Counted from the first letter of the stretch, positions 37,162-47,385 are shown. The stretch: DNA of 64,000 nt from JAWPMT01 sp965229785 (GCA_965229785.1 CBDDJS010000001.1:2170001-2234000); one strand, 5' to 3'. The notes: a model not told the origin generated them from the letters alone. Numbers and translations: made by a program.

Positions 37162-38073
37162 TTGAAAATGAAATACATAGACCCACATATTCATATGATT
37201 TCCCGAACCACTGACGATTATGAGGCCATGCATAAGGCCGGCATAGTGGCGGTGATCGAACCGGCCTTCTGGCTAGGCCAACCAAGAACTAATGTTGGGA
37301 GTTTTCAGGATTACTTCAGCACCATCGTAGGCTGGGAACCCTTCCGTGCATCACAGTTTGGTATCAAGCACTATTGTACGATCGGTTTGAATTCAAAAGA
37401 AGCTAACAATGTTGCCCTGGCGGAACAAGTCATGGAACTACTGCCACTTTATGCGATGAAAGATAATGTGGTGGCTATCGGAGAAATCGGTTATGATGAC
37501 CAGACGGAAGCGGAGGACAAATTCTTCCGGGAACAAATCGAGCTCGCCAAAACGGTGGATCTTCCCATCATGGTTCACACGCCGCATCGAGACAAAAAGA
37601 ATGGTACGATCCGTAGCATGGATGTACTTGAAGAGCACGGATTTGACCCATCAAAAGTGGTCATTGATCACAACAACGAAGAAACCGTACAGAGCGTGTT
37701 GGACCGGGGTTATTGGGCTGGATTTACGATTTACCCTAAAACCAAAATGGGCAGTGAACGCATGGTCGAAGTGGTCAGGCAATATGGAAGTGAACGCATC
37801 ATTGTCGATAGTTCCGCAGATTGGGGCGTAAGCGACCCACTCTCTGTTCCAAAGACTGCCAACCTGATGCAGGAAAGAGGTATTCCCCAGGAAGACATTC
37901 ATATGACTTGTTACCAAAATGCCCTGACCATTTACGGTAAAAGTGGAAACATGAAAGCAAGTGATTGGGAGAATGGAGTCTCTTTCGATCAGTCGGTTTT
38001 GTATGGTGGTAATAGCGTATTGCGTGGACAGGAACCCAAGAAATCCTCTTCTCCGAACATAGTAGAAAATTGA
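37162..38073 (+). CDS. eboB: TatD-family metal-dependent hydrolase EboB
   Basis: A 303-residue amidohydrolase-fold protein. Metal ligands are H9 and H11 in DPHIHM, the glutamate in VAIGEIGYDD, and His residues in PIMVHTPHRDK and VVIDHNNEET, with the Asp in IIVDSSADWG. Canonical TatD proteins act on nucleic acid or are DNase-like, but the ebo branch is distinct and its substrate is unknown. The stop overlaps the next start in TTGA. The C terminus (EPKKSSSPNIVEN) is likely disordered. Confidence 0.9.
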   Translation: MKMKYIDPHIHMISRTTDDYEAMHKAGIVAVIEPAFWLGQPRTNVGSFQDYFSTIVGWEPFRASQFGIKHYCTIGLNSKEANNVALAEQVMELLPLYAMKDNVVAIGEIGYDDQTEAEDKFFREQIELAKTVDLPIMVHTPHRDKKNGTIRSMDVLEEHGFDPSKVVIDHNNEETVQSVLDRGYWAGFTIYPKTKMGSERMVEVVRQYGSERIIVDSSADWGVSDPLSVPKTANLMQERGIPQEDIHMTCYQNALTIYGKSGNMKASDWENGVSFDQSVLYGGNSVLRGQEPKKSSSPNIVEN

Positions 38074-38966
38074 GTAGCGGTAAGCCAGGCCCATACCTTG
38101 TATTGATAAGACCCGCAAATGTCATTACAGCCATTGCGGACATTTTTGCGGGAATTGCATTATCAGGTGCCATAAATCTAAACCATTCAACATTTCCTGT
38201 TTGGGGCGCATTGTCACTCATCGTGGCTACCGCCTGCCTCTATGCAGGAGGCATTGTCTTCAACGATGTATTTGATCTGGAGTTGGATAGAAAGGAACGT
38301 CCGGAAAGGCCACTGCCTTCGGGTCAGATCAGTAGAGAAAAGGCGATTTGGTTCGGTATCACCTTATTCATTATCGCGTCAGTCGTAACCATTCAACTGG
38401 CCACTATCAGTTATTTACTGGCACTGGGCATCATGATTTGTGCCACGAGTTACGACAAATATTTCAAGCATACCCTGGTAGGGGGCCCACTGGTCATGGG
38501 GCTTTGCCGAGGATTAAACTTATTGTTGGGTATAAGCATTGTGCCTGATCAGGTTTTTGAAATGTGGTGGATCGGGAGCTTACCTGTCTTATTTATTGCC
38601 GCCATTACATTGACCAGTCAAGGCGAAGTACATGGCAAGAATCGTATTTCTGTAACAGTAGCTCTTGGATTTGACCTCATGGTAGCGTGTGCGATCATCT
38701 ATCTCGCCTTCCTGGGATATTTTCAACTGCTTACGGTATTGCCCTTTTTGATGATTTGGTTACTTATGAACCTGAGGGCTAAAGGTAAAGCCATCATAGA
38801 GAACACTCCTCCCAATGTAATGAAAGCGGTTAAAATGGGTGTCATCTCACTTATTCCTTTAGATGCTTGTTATGCCGCTGGTAGTAGTTACTGGTGGTTT
38901 GGATTAATTACCCTGCTGCTTCTTCCTCTGTCTTTATTACTTTCACGAAAATTCGCGGTAACCTGA
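38070..38966 (+). CDS. eboC: UbiA-family prenyltransferase EboC
   Basis: A 298-residue integral membrane protein with eight or nine helices. The prenyl-diphosphate site is N65-D-V-F-D69-L-E-L-D73 followed by RKERPERPLPSG, and the second Asp-rich site is near YDKYFKHT. The start is TTG at 38070, coupled to the eboB stop. UbiA enzymes attach prenyl groups to aromatic or polar acceptors, so the system may make a prenylated carrier or prenylate its cargo. The acceptor is unknown. Confidence 0.93.
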   Translation: MSSGKPGPYLVLIRPANVITAIADIFAGIALSGAINLNHSTFPVWGALSLIVATACLYAGGIVFNDVFDLELDRKERPERPLPSGQISREKAIWFGITLFIIASVVTIQLATISYLLALGIMICATSYDKYFKHTLVGGPLVMGLCRGLNLLLGISIVPDQVFEMWWIGSLPVLFIAAITLTSQGEVHGKNRISVTVALGFDLMVACAIIYLAFLGYFQLLTVLPFLMIWLLMNLRAKGKAIIENTPPNVMKAVKMGVISLIPLDACYAAGSSYWWFGLITLLLLPLSLLLSRKFAVT

Positions 38967-38985
38967 GCAGACAGAGGCGCTTTCC

Positions 38986-40146
38986 ATGAAAATTCAGCAA
39001 AACTTTACAGTTAACTACAATTACGAAATACACTTTACCCAACACTTATTTCAACCTGATAATGCATTATTTCAGGAAGTCATTGGTGCTCGTCGACTAA
39101 CCCGAGTAGCCTTCGTGATCGACTCGGGAGTAGCAGAACATCATTCGGAGTTGATAAATCAGATCACGCAATACATTCAATCTGCGGATTATTTAGAACT
39201 AGCAGCGAATCCTTTAGTTGTCCCCGGTGGAGAACAAGTCAAAAACGACTTGCGATACTACGATCAAACTTTATCTCTGATCAATGAGGCCAAAATAGAT
39301 CGTCATGCCTACTTAGTGGCCATAGGTGGCGGTGCCGTCCTCGATATGGTTGGATTCGCGGCAGCCGTAGGCCATCGTGGTATCAGACATATCCGTATTC
39401 CTACTACGGTATTGAGTCAAAACGATTCTGGCGTTGGGGTCAAGAATGGTGTCAATTTTTTTGGCAAAAAGAATTTCATTGGAGCATTTGCTCCTCCTGA
39501 AGCAGTGATCAATGACACTACTTTCCTGACCACACTCAATTCTCGTGATTGGCGAGCCGGTGTAGCGGAAGCCATTAAAGTGGCTCTGATCAAAGATGCT
39601 CCCTTTTTCGAATGGCTGGAATCCCATGCAAACGCAATGAATGAACGTGATCTAAAAACCATGACAGATCTCGTCTATGAATGTGCTAAATGGCATTGTG
39701 ACCACATTGCAGGTGGTAATGATCCTTTTGAACGAGGGTCGGCGCGGCCATTGGATTTCGGACATTGGGCTGCACATAAACTCGAGCAGTTGACAGACTT
39801 TGAAATCAGGCATGGAGAGGCGGTTGCCATTGGTATTGCACTGGATGTCGTTTATGCCACACAGATTGGATTACTCGATCAGGACGCCTGTCAACGCGTT
39901 TTATCCGCCATTTCGAGCTATGGTTTTGACTTATTTCATGAAGCGCTATTAGACTCAAGTGGCACTAAGGTGAACCCTGCTTTATTAGCAGGGATCGAAG
40001 AGTTTCGGGAACATTTGGGTGGCGAACTCTGTATCACATTGATCGATCAGATTGGGCATGGCCTGGAAGTAAATCAAATGGATTTGAGAATCATCGAACA
40101 AGCCGTCCTTACTTTACATTCCAACGTTCAACAGCATGCAAATTGA
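38986..40146 (+). CDS. eboD: Sugar-phosphate cyclase-like (3-dehydroquinate synthase family) EboD
   Basis: A 386-residue member of the dehydroquinate synthase superfamily. The NAD motif is AIGGGAVLDMVGFAAA, followed by RIPTTVLSQNDSGVGVKNGVN. Zinc ligands E195 (RAGVAEAIKVAL), H260 (DFGHWAAH, with H264) and H276 (EIRHGEAVAIG) are all kept with near-normal spacing. It is one of the clade of sugar-phosphate cyclases associated with ebo, rather than housekeeping AroB. It probably makes a cyclitol-like ring from a sugar phosphate. It overlaps eboE by 11 bases. Confidence 0.92.
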   Translation: MKIQQNFTVNYNYEIHFTQHLFQPDNALFQEVIGARRLTRVAFVIDSGVAEHHSELINQITQYIQSADYLELAANPLVVPGGEQVKNDLRYYDQTLSLINEAKIDRHAYLVAIGGGAVLDMVGFAAAVGHRGIRHIRIPTTVLSQNDSGVGVKNGVNFFGKKNFIGAFAPPEAVINDTTFLTTLNSRDWRAGVAEAIKVALIKDAPFFEWLESHANAMNERDLKTMTDLVYECAKWHCDHIAGGNDPFERGSARPLDFGHWAAHKLEQLTDFEIRHGEAVAIGIALDVVYATQIGLLDQDACQRVLSAISSYGFDLFHEALLDSSGTKVNPALLAGIEEFREHLGGELCITLIDQIGHGLEVNQMDLRIIEQAVLTLHSNVQQHAN

Positions 40147-41347
40147 ACATCACCAGGGACTTCTCACTTATTGCAGCAACATCCACCCTGGAGAAAACTG
40201 GGCAGAAACCTTCGAAAACCTCAAAGCATACACGACACGAGTAAAAGAACAACTCAATGTCAGCCGATTTGGAATTGGTCTCAGGCTTTCCAATCAGGCC
40301 TCCCTCGAGTTGATCAAAGAAGAGAACTTACGTGAATTCAAATCATGGTTGGAAACGAATCGCATGTTTGTTTTCACCATTAATGGGTTTCCTTACGGAC
40401 AATTTCATTTTGATGTAGTTAAGGACAAAGTTCATGCCCCTGACTGGACCAACCCGGATCGACTCGCTTATACCAAAAGACTTTTTCAAATTTTAGCCGA
40501 GATCCTGCCAGAAGGCATGGATGGTGGCGTATCTACTTCTCCCCTGTCTTACCGATTTTGGCATGAAAATGATGAAGCTTTAACCGTTGCAAAATTCAGG
40601 TCGCTGGGTCATCTCTGTGAACTAATCGCATTCCTGGCGGAAGTCAGGAAAAATACCGGCAAAAACCTTCATCTGGACATGGAACCTGAGCCCGATGGTA
40701 TCCTTGAGACCAGTCAGGAGTTTGTGGATTACTTCGAGGAATATGTACTAAAGCAAGGTATCTCTCAAGTTCAGAATCTTCTGAATTGTGAAGTAGTGGA
40801 AGCCGAGGAAGCCATCAAAACGCATTTTCAGTTATGCTATGACGTGTGCCATTTCGCTGTGGGGTATGAAAACCCGGCAGAAGCCATATTAAATATTCAG
40901 GAAGCGGGTATAAAGATTGGAAGAATTCAGATCAGTGCAGCTCTGGGCTCTCCAACTATGACTGCCCTCAATCGAAAAGAAATCAGTACACAATTGCAGA
41001 CCTTCGACGAGCCCGTGTACTTACATCAGGCAGTGGTTCGAACACAAGATGGTCAATTGAAGCGCTTCAAAGACCTTGGAGAGGCATTAGAAAGTCTGTC
41101 TGATGAAGATCAGGAGATCCGAACACATTTTCATGTTCCGATATTCACAGAGACTTATGATCAATTGGTTTCTACCCAGAAGGATATCATCGAAACGTTG
41201 AAAGTCTGGAAGAAGAAGAATTTTACCAATCACCTGGAGGTAGAGACTTATACCTGGGATGTGTTGCCTCCCAACATGCGCACTGATCTGGTCGGAAGCA
41301 TCTGCAGGGAATTGAATTGGGTCTCGGAGACACTTAATGAGGCATGA
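40136..41347 (+). CDS. eboE: Xylose isomerase-like TIM-barrel protein EboE
   Basis: A 403-residue TIM barrel of the xylose isomerase/AP endonuclease type. Landmarks are YCSNIHPGENW near the start, GVSTSPLSYRFW, LHLDMEPEPDGILE (metal-binding Glu/Asp), LCYDVCHFAVGYE and GRIQISAALG. The conserved acidic and His residues support a metal-dependent isomerase or epimerase. It overlaps both neighbours, by 11 bases with eboD and by ATGA with eboF, so translation is probably coupled. Confidence 0.92.
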   Translation: MQIEHHQGLLTYCSNIHPGENWAETFENLKAYTTRVKEQLNVSRFGIGLRLSNQASLELIKEENLREFKSWLETNRMFVFTINGFPYGQFHFDVVKDKVHAPDWTNPDRLAYTKRLFQILAEILPEGMDGGVSTSPLSYRFWHENDEALTVAKFRSLGHLCELIAFLAEVRKNTGKNLHLDMEPEPDGILETSQEFVDYFEEYVLKQGISQVQNLLNCEVVEAEEAIKTHFQLCYDVCHFAVGYENPAEAILNIQEAGIKIGRIQISAALGSPTMTALNRKEISTQLQTFDEPVYLHQAVVRTQDGQLKRFKDLGEALESLSDEDQEIRTHFHVPIFTETYDQLVSTQKDIIETLKVWKKKNFTNHLEVETYTWDVLPPNMRTDLVGSICRELNWVSETLNEA

Positions 41348-42705
41348 AAAAGCACGCATTGATCAATGTAGTGGGGCTCTCCAAAAAGTTGATTGGAGAC
41401 CATACCCCTTTCCTGAAAAAGTGGAGTGAGCAACAGCACATTAACGTTGTAGAACCTGTTTTACCAGCCGTGACTTGTTCCGTGCAAACCACATATCTAA
41501 CGGGTAAATGGCCAAAAGAGCACGGCATTGTTGGCAATGGTTGGTTTTTCAAAGATGAACAAGAAGTGAAACTGTGGCGTCAATCTAATAATTTGGTTGA
41601 AGCCCCGAGCATCTGGGATGTTGCACGCCAACAAAATCCTGACTTCACTTGTGCCAATATGTTCTGGTGGTACAACATGTATTCATCAGTTGATTACTCT
41701 GTCACCCCCAGACCTCAATACCGTGCAGATGGTCAAAAAATTCCTGATTGTTATTCATACCCCGCTTCTCTCCGCGATGAACTACAATCCGAATTGGGCA
41801 CCTTTCCACTCTTCGATTTTTGGGGACCAAAAACCAGTATCAAATCCAGTCAATGGATCGCCGATGCAAGTCAATTGGTTTTTGAAAAGCATGAACCAAA
41901 CCTTCTACTGGTCTATTTGCCACACCTTGACTATGTACTTCAAAAGTTCGGTCATGATGATAAACACCTATCTAAAGACCTGAGGGAGATTGATCAGGTT
42001 TGTGAAGGTTTGATCAATTGGCTGGAAAATCGAGGTGTTGAAGTATCGGTGATCTCAGAATACGGCATCACCAACGTACATCAACCAATTCATATCAACC
42101 GCATCCTTAGAGAAATGGGCATGATTCATGTCCGGATTGAAAACGGATTGGAATTATTGGATGCTGGGGCTTCCAAAGCATTTGCGCTCGCGGACCACCA
42201 GGTGGCTCACATTTACTGCAACGATCCGACGATCAGGAAACAAGTCAAAGAAAAACTGGCGACTATTTCCGGCATTGAACTGGTCCTGGATGAACAAACT
42301 AAGAAAGATCATCATATCGATCATGAACGCAGTGGTGATCTCGTGGTGGTTGCAGATGCCAACAGCTGGTTCACTTATTACTACTGGACGGACGATAACC
42401 TGGCGCCTGATTTTGCCCGAATGGTGGATATCCATAAGAAACCAGGTTACGATCCAGTTGAGATGTTCCTCGATCCAAAAAAGAAATTGATCATTCCTCG
42501 CATCATTCTAAAACTTCTGGCTAAGAAACTGGGTTTTAGAACTGTCATGAACGTAATTCCGCTGGATGCTTCTCTGGTGAAAGGTTCTCATGGTCGAATT
42601 GGTTTAGCCGATGCTGATAAGGCGATATTCATCAGTCAACACGAAAGCAAAGAACCCATTGATCCTACCCGAATCCGTGATATTGTTCTTGACAGGATAT
42701 TTTAA
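41344..42705 (+). CDS. eboF: Alkaline phosphatase-superfamily phosphodiesterase EboF
   Basis: A 453-residue protein of the nucleotide pyrophosphatase/phosphodiesterase type. The nucleophile region is VLPAVTCSVQTTYLTGKWP with T44 as likely nucleophile, followed by KEHGIVGNGWFF. Metal residues follow in VYLPHLDYVLQ, ISEYGI and a histidine-rich end (GSHGRIG). The first Asp seen in most family members is replaced in INVVGLSKK. No signal peptide is visible. It overlaps eboE by four bases and is 12 bases before a small membrane protein gene. Confidence 0.9.
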   Translation: MKKHALINVVGLSKKLIGDHTPFLKKWSEQQHINVVEPVLPAVTCSVQTTYLTGKWPKEHGIVGNGWFFKDEQEVKLWRQSNNLVEAPSIWDVARQQNPDFTCANMFWWYNMYSSVDYSVTPRPQYRADGQKIPDCYSYPASLRDELQSELGTFPLFDFWGPKTSIKSSQWIADASQLVFEKHEPNLLLVYLPHLDYVLQKFGHDDKHLSKDLREIDQVCEGLINWLENRGVEVSVISEYGITNVHQPIHINRILREMGMIHVRIENGLELLDAGASKAFALADHQVAHIYCNDPTIRKQVKEKLATISGIELVLDEQTKKDHHIDHERSGDLVVVADANSWFTYYYWTDDNLAPDFARMVDIHKKPGYDPVEMFLDPKKKLIIPRIILKLLAKKLGFRTVMNVIPLDASLVKGSHGRIGLADADKAIFISQHESKEPIDPTRIRDIVLDRIF

Positions 42706-42717
42706 AAGAGCAAGACC

Positions 42718-43116
42718 ATGAAATTCGTAGATAAGGCCATTGCAAACCCTTACTTCATCTTCATTATTGATGGCATCGGGGCAAGTATCACTTCTCTTTC
42801 ATTGCTATTAGTGCTACCCAACCTCCCGGAAGTCTTTAACATGCCTTCCAAGATCTTGTATTTCCTGGGCTTGATCGCTTTGCTGTTTGCGGCGTACTCC
42901 CTAAGCAACTTCTTCGCCAGATTAAGTAAAGTCAAACTGCTCATCAGAATCATTGCGATTGCAAATCTGGCATATTGTCTTTTTTCAGGCTTTGTAGTGG
43001 CACAACTTCTCAATCGTCTCTCTACTTTAGATATTGTCTACTTCGCAGGGGAAATTCTAATTGTAATAACCCTTGCGATTTTTGAGTTGAAGTTGGCCAA
43101 CGACATCAACCATTAG
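42718..43116 (+). CDS. Four-helix membrane protein, candidate ebo partner
   Basis: A 132-residue protein with four predicted helices: about residues 13-32, 44-63, 75-98 and 105-124. The last residues KLANDINH are polar. It starts 12 bases after eboF on the same strand, with no terminator between, so it likely belongs to the operon. No family is recognised beyond small Bacteroidota membrane proteins. Because ebo function involves moving a compound to the periplasm, a membrane partner would make sense, but this rests on position only. Confidence 0.7.
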   Translation: MKFVDKAIANPYFIFIIDGIGASITSLSLLLVLPNLPEVFNMPSKILYFLGLIALLFAAYSLSNFFARLSKVKLLIRIIAIANLAYCLFSGFVVAQLLNRLSTLDIVYFAGEILIVITLAIFELKLANDINH

Positions 43117-43282
43117 TTTTCGATAGCGGTAATTCAGTCCTTTTTGATCGAGTATAACTTAATAACTCATCAACTTGATTAACTGGGAATCCCTGGAATA
43201 ATATCATTACTCACAGATTTTTCTCTTGATTCTCTTTCGTCACTTAGCCTGGGCACATAACTACTATTGTTGCCGTTCTTAC

Positions 43283-46200
43283 TTATTTCAACTCCGAAGG
43301 AGCATAATATCCTTTTTTATCCGAGACCTCTGCCCGGACTCTGGTCACCTCATTTTCAGTTACTTCACCTTCGGAATTCCCAAATGCATTTCGAACATAA
43401 GTCAATACAGCCGCAGCCTCTTCATCTGTCAGTAACCCTTCAAAAGGAGTCATGGGCACTTGTCCCGGATAGTCCACACCATTAACCGAGATTGGGCCTA
43501 ACAGTCCTTTTAGTGTCAATTTGATCAAACGGTCCTTATCCTGTAACCAATCTGACTGAGCCAGCGGAGGAAATCCCGCCGCAGGTAAGCCTTTGCCATC
43601 ATATTGGTGACACGTTCCACAATATCCATCCTTCTCATACAACCTTTTCCCCAAATCCCAGGCATCCGCTAATTCACCGGTAAAGGGATTATCCACTTTT
43701 TCTTTCGTTCCCAGGTCCAGCTTTTCACCATTTAAATGTGCTTTTGCGGTTAGATAAGGTACCGAACTCCACTGATCTAGTACCTGTGTAGCTGCCGTTT
43801 CCAGGACCGCCAATCCAGCTTCCTTTTCCATCCACGAAGCCGCAACGATCGCTTCCAATCTGACCCGACCGTGTTCGTCGGTAGCAGCTCTTTTCATCCA
43901 TTCCAGTGCACTTGGGGTTTTGTCGTAATTATACCTCAACACACGAACTGCCGCTGCCCTGGCTTTGTGATCATCTGCGCTCAACAACCGATCCAGAAGT
44001 GTGGTATCCACCAAATTCAGACCCCAGGATACCCAGAGCGCCTCCAATAAATGATGTTCGTACCGATCTTCTGACCGATCAAGATCCGCCACCCACTGGT
44101 GTAGTGCTTCCATTACCTTTTGGGGTTCACGAGCTCGTAATTCACGACGGACCCGGTAACGCGCACGGTATTCAGGAAGCTTTAACTGATCCAGCAACTG
44201 AAGAATAGTTGCTTCTTCAACCTCTTCAGGGACCACCAAAGGTCGCGACGGATAAGTAATCCTATAAACCCTGCCATGAGCATGGTCCCTAAGCGGATCG
44301 CGGGCATTGTGCTGCATATGGCCAATCAGGACATTATGCCAATCGAGCAAATACAATGAGCCATCAGGAGCAAATTCCAGGTCTACTGGACGGAAATTTC
44401 TATCGGTCGAAGTAATCAGATCCTGCCGATATTTCAACGCATAGCCGGTTCCATCATCACTAACCGAATGTTGTTTGATCCCCAGAAAACCAATGGTATT
44501 ATTTAGGATAATGTCACCCTGGACCTCCTCCGGAAAGTGCCTGCTGGAAATAAATTCCAAACCTGAAGTAGGCCTTACCAAATGCGCTTCTTCAATCAAT
44601 TGAGTAGGATTAGCTGTGGCAACTCCATATCTGGGATTAACGGAGCCTTGCTGCATCCATCGTAATGCGGGACCGGAAGTATCCAGAAAGAAGTTTTGCC
44701 CCCACTCATCAAAGGCAATACCCCATGGGTTCGGAATGGGTAACTGGGCCGTTCTTTCCAGGTGATGGCGCTGTGGGTTGTAACGGTAAAACCCACCATT
44801 TGTAGCTCGAACCGGGCCATAGGCCGTCTCAACATTGGTGTGTAGGAAAACACCTTCTGCCATGTAAATGGCACCGGAAGGATCTGCGCTAAATGCACTG
44901 ATGGCGTGGTGCGTATCATGATCATCAAAACCGCTGAGAATGATCTCTTCCCGATCTGCACGATCATCTCCGTCTTCATCCATCAACAACTTCAAATGAG
45001 TCCCCTGAGACACATAAACACCCTCCGGAGCAAACTCAAACCCTATGGTCAAATGGAGGCCATCAGCAAAGGTGGTTTGCTTATCTGCTTTGAAATCACC
45101 ATCTGTGTCTTCCAGGATGATCAATTTGTCATCGGGTTTCGTGTCACCAGGTTTGTAGTGAGGATAGGAAGGCATCACACCTACCCATAACCTACCTCGA
45201 TTGTCAAATGACATCTGTACTGGATTGGCCAGGTCCGGGAACTCCTGTTCAGAGGCAAATAGCGAGACTTCATAACCTGGCGCCATTGTAAATGTGGACA
45301 GGGCTTCCTCTCCATAGAGGTAACGAGCCTCTCCCCGACCATAATCCCCCTCAATGTAGTTGGTCTCTACTTCTGGCAATTGACTCGTCTCCGCATCAGC
45401 CGAAGCTAAATCCATCTCATTACCCACAATGGCCTGCCAGATGGCTGTATCTCGGATGGCTGTCATTTGCCGAATTTTCTCCAGCTCGTAAGGATAATTA
45501 TCCGGACCAAAAGGATCATACCGTCGACCAAATACATGCACGCCATTGGGTATTTTATAATCATTATGCCAAAACCAGTTTTTTTCGAGTACCGCTTCAC
45601 GAACCAAATCTTCATTAGGGTGAGACGGAACGGTTTTCTCAAAAATAGATTCAATGAGGAATTGGCTGAATTGATTACTCCCTTGTTCATTCAACTGAAA
45701 TCCATCCTGGGTGATATTACCCTCACCCTGCATCCAGTCTTTGCTCACCGAAAAGGCATCCACAAACTGTACCTGATTGGCTGCACAGACATCCATCATG
45801 GCACGCGTATACATCGCCAGGTTCTTGTTTTCTTGTCGACCATTTGGCAAATCCAATTGATCAGAAAGGTCTTCAAACGCAATGGGGGAAACGATGGTCA
45901 ATGCAGGAGCATCGGTACCGTCGTATCGTTGTTTCAGTGTATGTTTGATAAAAGCATCTAACTCTGCTTTGAAAGCTGATAACCCTGCTTCTCCTTCGAA
46001 AGACTCATTGTATCCAAAAAAGGCAACGATACGATTAATTTCATGACGCGTCAACCATTCATCCGGGTACTCAAAATGACCTTCGCTACCTGAAGGTTCT
46101 GCCAATTCAGACTGGTATTGTTCGGCCCCTTCAAAAGCCCAGGGTGAATTACGTCCGGAATGAGGTCTGAATCCGGGCGTATCTCCGGCATCACAAAAGT

Positions 46201-46408
46201 TTCGAATGTATAACTTCTGATTCGGATAAGCCAAATGCATCCCTGTTTCGAAGTGACCATAGATCATTAAACGTGCTCCAAGGTTGTTACCGATTAAAGC
46301 AATACGTTCTCCCTTTTTGAGTACCACCGGATTGCTACACTGAACAAAAACCAAACAGAAAAAAATGGTATAAATAACTGATTTAAGATGCAGGAGGCTT
46401 TTCATCAA
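43283..46408 (-). CDS. PVC-type dehydrogenase with SGNH domain and cytochrome c
   Basis: A 1041-residue lipoprotein (FFCLVFVQC, C24). Residues about 30-260 form an SGNH-hydrolase-like domain (RIALIGNNLGARLMIYGHFE, FFGYNESF), with the catalytic Ser replaced by the GNNLG form seen in this group. A propeller dehydrogenase region follows (MAPGYEVSLFASEQEFPDLANP, LHLTIGFEFAPEGVYVSQG). Residues about 740-900 contain HEAT-like repeats, then a cytochrome c domain with C930-GT-C933-H934. It probably oxidises carbohydrates or related alcohols at the envelope. Confidence 0.88.
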   Translation of the reverse strand: MMKSLLHLKSVIYTIFFCLVFVQCSNPVVLKKGERIALIGNNLGARLMIYGHFETGMHLAYPNQKLYIRNFCDAGDTPGFRPHSGRNSPWAFEGAEQYQSELAEPSGSEGHFEYPDEWLTRHEINRIVAFFGYNESFEGEAGLSAFKAELDAFIKHTLKQRYDGTDAPALTIVSPIAFEDLSDQLDLPNGRQENKNLAMYTRAMMDVCAANQVQFVDAFSVSKDWMQGEGNITQDGFQLNEQGSNQFSQFLIESIFEKTVPSHPNEDLVREAVLEKNWFWHNDYKIPNGVHVFGRRYDPFGPDNYPYELEKIRQMTAIRDTAIWQAIVGNEMDLASADAETSQLPEVETNYIEGDYGRGEARYLYGEEALSTFTMAPGYEVSLFASEQEFPDLANPVQMSFDNRGRLWVGVMPSYPHYKPGDTKPDDKLIILEDTDGDFKADKQTTFADGLHLTIGFEFAPEGVYVSQGTHLKLLMDEDGDDRADREEIILSGFDDHDTHHAISAFSADPSGAIYMAEGVFLHTNVETAYGPVRATNGGFYRYNPQRHHLERTAQLPIPNPWGIAFDEWGQNFFLDTSGPALRWMQQGSVNPRYGVATANPTQLIEEAHLVRPTSGLEFISSRHFPEEVQGDIILNNTIGFLGIKQHSVSDDGTGYALKYRQDLITSTDRNFRPVDLEFAPDGSLYLLDWHNVLIGHMQHNARDPLRDHAHGRVYRITYPSRPLVVPEEVEEATILQLLDQLKLPEYRARYRVRRELRAREPQKVMEALHQWVADLDRSEDRYEHHLLEALWVSWGLNLVDTTLLDRLLSADDHKARAAAVRVLRYNYDKTPSALEWMKRAATDEHGRVRLEAIVAASWMEKEAGLAVLETAATQVLDQWSSVPYLTAKAHLNGEKLDLGTKEKVDNPFTGELADAWDLGKRLYEKDGYCGTCHQYDGKGLPAAGFPPLAQSDWLQDKDRLIKLTLKGLLGPISVNGVDYPGQVPMTPFEGLLTDEEAAAVLTYVRNAFGNSEGEVTENEVTRVRAEVSDKKGYYAPSELK

Positions 46409-46548
46409 AATGGGGTTAGGTATTCCCTCCGAAGATAAGAAGTTTAATGCTTAGCCAGTCTCAAACGAAACGAATAGGTCGAATACCCTTGAAGATTGGA
46501 ATGTAGTCCTCCAGCTCTCTCAAAAATTCATCGGTGATCAAAAGTCAA

Positions 46549-47217
46549 TCAAAGGTCTGATAAGTACTGATTGATAATTTTTGAAACCTCTTCCCCTTTC
46601 AAATAGATCATGTTATGGTCACCCTTAACAATCCAATGATCAACATGGTCAATCTTCTTACTCCGAAAGGTGACATCCCTTGTTCCGTGGAGTCTGATGA
46701 TGTGTGCATCTGATCCCCACGTACCCGGCCAGGTGGCAATTTGATATAAGGACCATCGAAAATAATGCGAGGATAAGCGTTGTACGGACTTTCTGAACAA
46801 TGCCCTTAACTCAGGTGAGCGATAACTATGGGTCCTCGCCCAAAATGGGAAAGTACTTAAAATCAGTTCTTTGGAAATCAATCGATGCAATCTATGCTTC
46901 CCAAGAAGCTTCAGTCGATGGGGTGCTTCCTGTGGATTCAACATCGTGGATATCAGGATAAGTTGCTTTACAGGTCTCAGGATAGCGATTTCCTGTGCGA
47001 TAATCCCTCCAAAAGAATGTCCGATAAGTACCACATCTCCTTCAACGTCGTTCAATGGTTCGCTCATTCTGCCAGCGTAATCCGGAATGGATTCCCATGC
47101 ATTTGGCTCAATCCAATCGAGGCAGGTTACTATTCCATATTCGAGTTTCAGGTTTTCGAGAAACTGACTGGATAGCCCCAAACCGGGAATACAGAATACA
47201 CGAGGTTTCGGCATCAC
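46549..47217 (-). CDS. Alpha/beta hydrolase
   Basis: A 222-residue protein with an alpha/beta-hydrolase core: FCIPGLGLSSQF (oxyanion region), nucleophile elbow LIGHSFGGIIAQE, and the late His in VKGDHNMIYL. The Asp is probably in RLHGTRDVTF. No signal peptide is seen, so it is cytoplasmic. It may be an esterase or thioesterase. The substrate is unknown and no operon partner is evident. Confidence 0.85.
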   Translation of the reverse strand: MMPKPRVFCIPGLGLSSQFLENLKLEYGIVTCLDWIEPNAWESIPDYAGRMSEPLNDVEGDVVLIGHSFGGIIAQEIAILRPVKQLILISTMLNPQEAPHRLKLLGKHRLHRLISKELILSTFPFWARTHSYRSPELRALFRKSVQRLSSHYFRWSLYQIATWPGTWGSDAHIIRLHGTRDVTFRSKKIDHVDHWIVKGDHNMIYLKGEEVSKIINQYLSDL

Positions 47218-47385
47218 CTAAATGGATTTTGTCGGATATCAATATTGAATAGCATTCCCTTTAAACCTTTTCTCCTGGCATTGTCATTTTCAGCAAAAAG
47301 CACAGATCAGAATTTAATATTTTGTTGGATGATGTAATAATATCGACATCCAAGACTACTAATAAAGAAATGATTAGAAAACAAT

